Origin: Cellvibrionales bacterium UBA2511
GTDB taxonomy: Bacteria; Pseudomonadota; Gammaproteobacteria; Pseudomonadales; Porticoccaceae
NCBI GenBank assembly: GCA_002341315.1
Contig: DDNV01000102.1
Location: 12,950-20,149 of the forward strand
Reading direction: 5' to 3'
Length of the DNA stretch: 7,200 bases
Below the pieces are notes generated by a model. The model was not told the origin of the DNA. It did not search any database and saw nothing but the letters and a program-made list of their open reading frames with translations. Shown one piece after another: positions 7,054 through 7,200 of this stretch. Numbering within the stretch: position 1 is the first letter of the stretch; each line of letters starts with the position of its first letter. Position numbers and translations under genes: made by a program.

Positions 7054-7200
7054 GCACGATAATACGCTTCTTCCGAAATTTTGTGATAGTCCATCACACC
7101 GGTTTTGAAAGCATTCTGGGATTCATAAACCCGCTTGAACAGGGGATCTTTGTTGGCAATTTCCTCCAGAACCTGATCGGTGACACGATTCAGTTCCGCC
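7038..7200 (-). CDS. C-terminal end of a probable TRAP transporter substrate-binding protein (DctP type), partial
   Basis: Reading the minus strand from base 7200 gives 53 residues before a TAG at 7040-7038, with the rest of the gene beyond the window. The peptide begins AELNRVTDQVLEEIANKDPL, continues FKRVYESQNAFKTGVMDYHK, and ends ISEEAYYRARELK. This pattern is typical of the C-terminal helices of DctP-family periplasmic solute-binding proteins of TRAP transporters: a long helix, 'KDPLFKRVYES', then an aromatic-rich 'SEEAYYRAR' end. These proteins capture organic acids for the DctQM membrane subunits. The reading frame is clean and codon use is coding-like. The substrate cannot be told from this fragment. 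The gene is convergent with the deacylase gene, with 22 nt between the stop codons. The family call rests on a short tail and is moderate. Confidence 0.68.
   Translation of the reverse strand, partial: AELNRVTDQVLEEIANKDPLFKRVYESQNAFKTGVMDYHKISEEAYYRARELK

Overview
This window looks like ordinary chromosomal sequence of a gammaproteobacterium, probably a marine or aquatic one. That placement is inference. It rests on close protein resemblance to gammaproteobacterial RsmB, TrkA, TrkH and RimK, on the rsmB-trkA order typical of that class, on moderate GC content, and on a TRAP-type solute-binding protein at the right edge. No mobile element, CRISPR array, tRNA or rRNA is visible, and base composition is even throughout.

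Layout: seven genes run left to right and one partial gene at the right edge runs the opposite way. (1) Bases 1-1289 hold rsmB, a 16S rRNA cytosine-C5 methyltransferase whose 5' end lies outside the window. (2) Bases 1354-4211 hold trkA and trkH, the NAD-binding regulator and the membrane pore of the Trk potassium uptake system. They are only 23 nt apart, whereas in E. coli the two genes are unlinked. (3) Bases 4276-7015 hold a compact cluster: a 104-residue TPR protein, a retropepsin-like 'ATP-dependent zinc protease' family protein (RimB-like), RimK (the S6 glutamate ligase) and a zinc-dependent succinylglutamate desuccinylase/aspartoacylase-like enzyme. rimB and rimK overlap by 4 nt (ATGA), and the last gene follows rimK by 13 nt if the preferred TTG start is right. 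(4) Bases 7038-7200, minus strand, hold the C-terminal end of a probable DctP-type TRAP substrate-binding protein, convergent with the cluster.

How the genes work together: TrkA and TrkH form one potassium transporter. RimK adds glutamates to the C-terminus of ribosomal protein S6, and the RimB family is linked to removing or limiting that tail. The downstream metallo-deacylase and the small TPR protein are therefore candidates for further parts of a glutamylation cycle, but this is inferred from gene order only.

All intergenic gaps are under 70 bases. No classical terminator with a T-tract was found, and no convincing promoter. The most notable item is the RimB-RimK-deacylase arrangement. 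Everything else is well-known housekeeping content, and I do not see strong evidence of an undescribed system.
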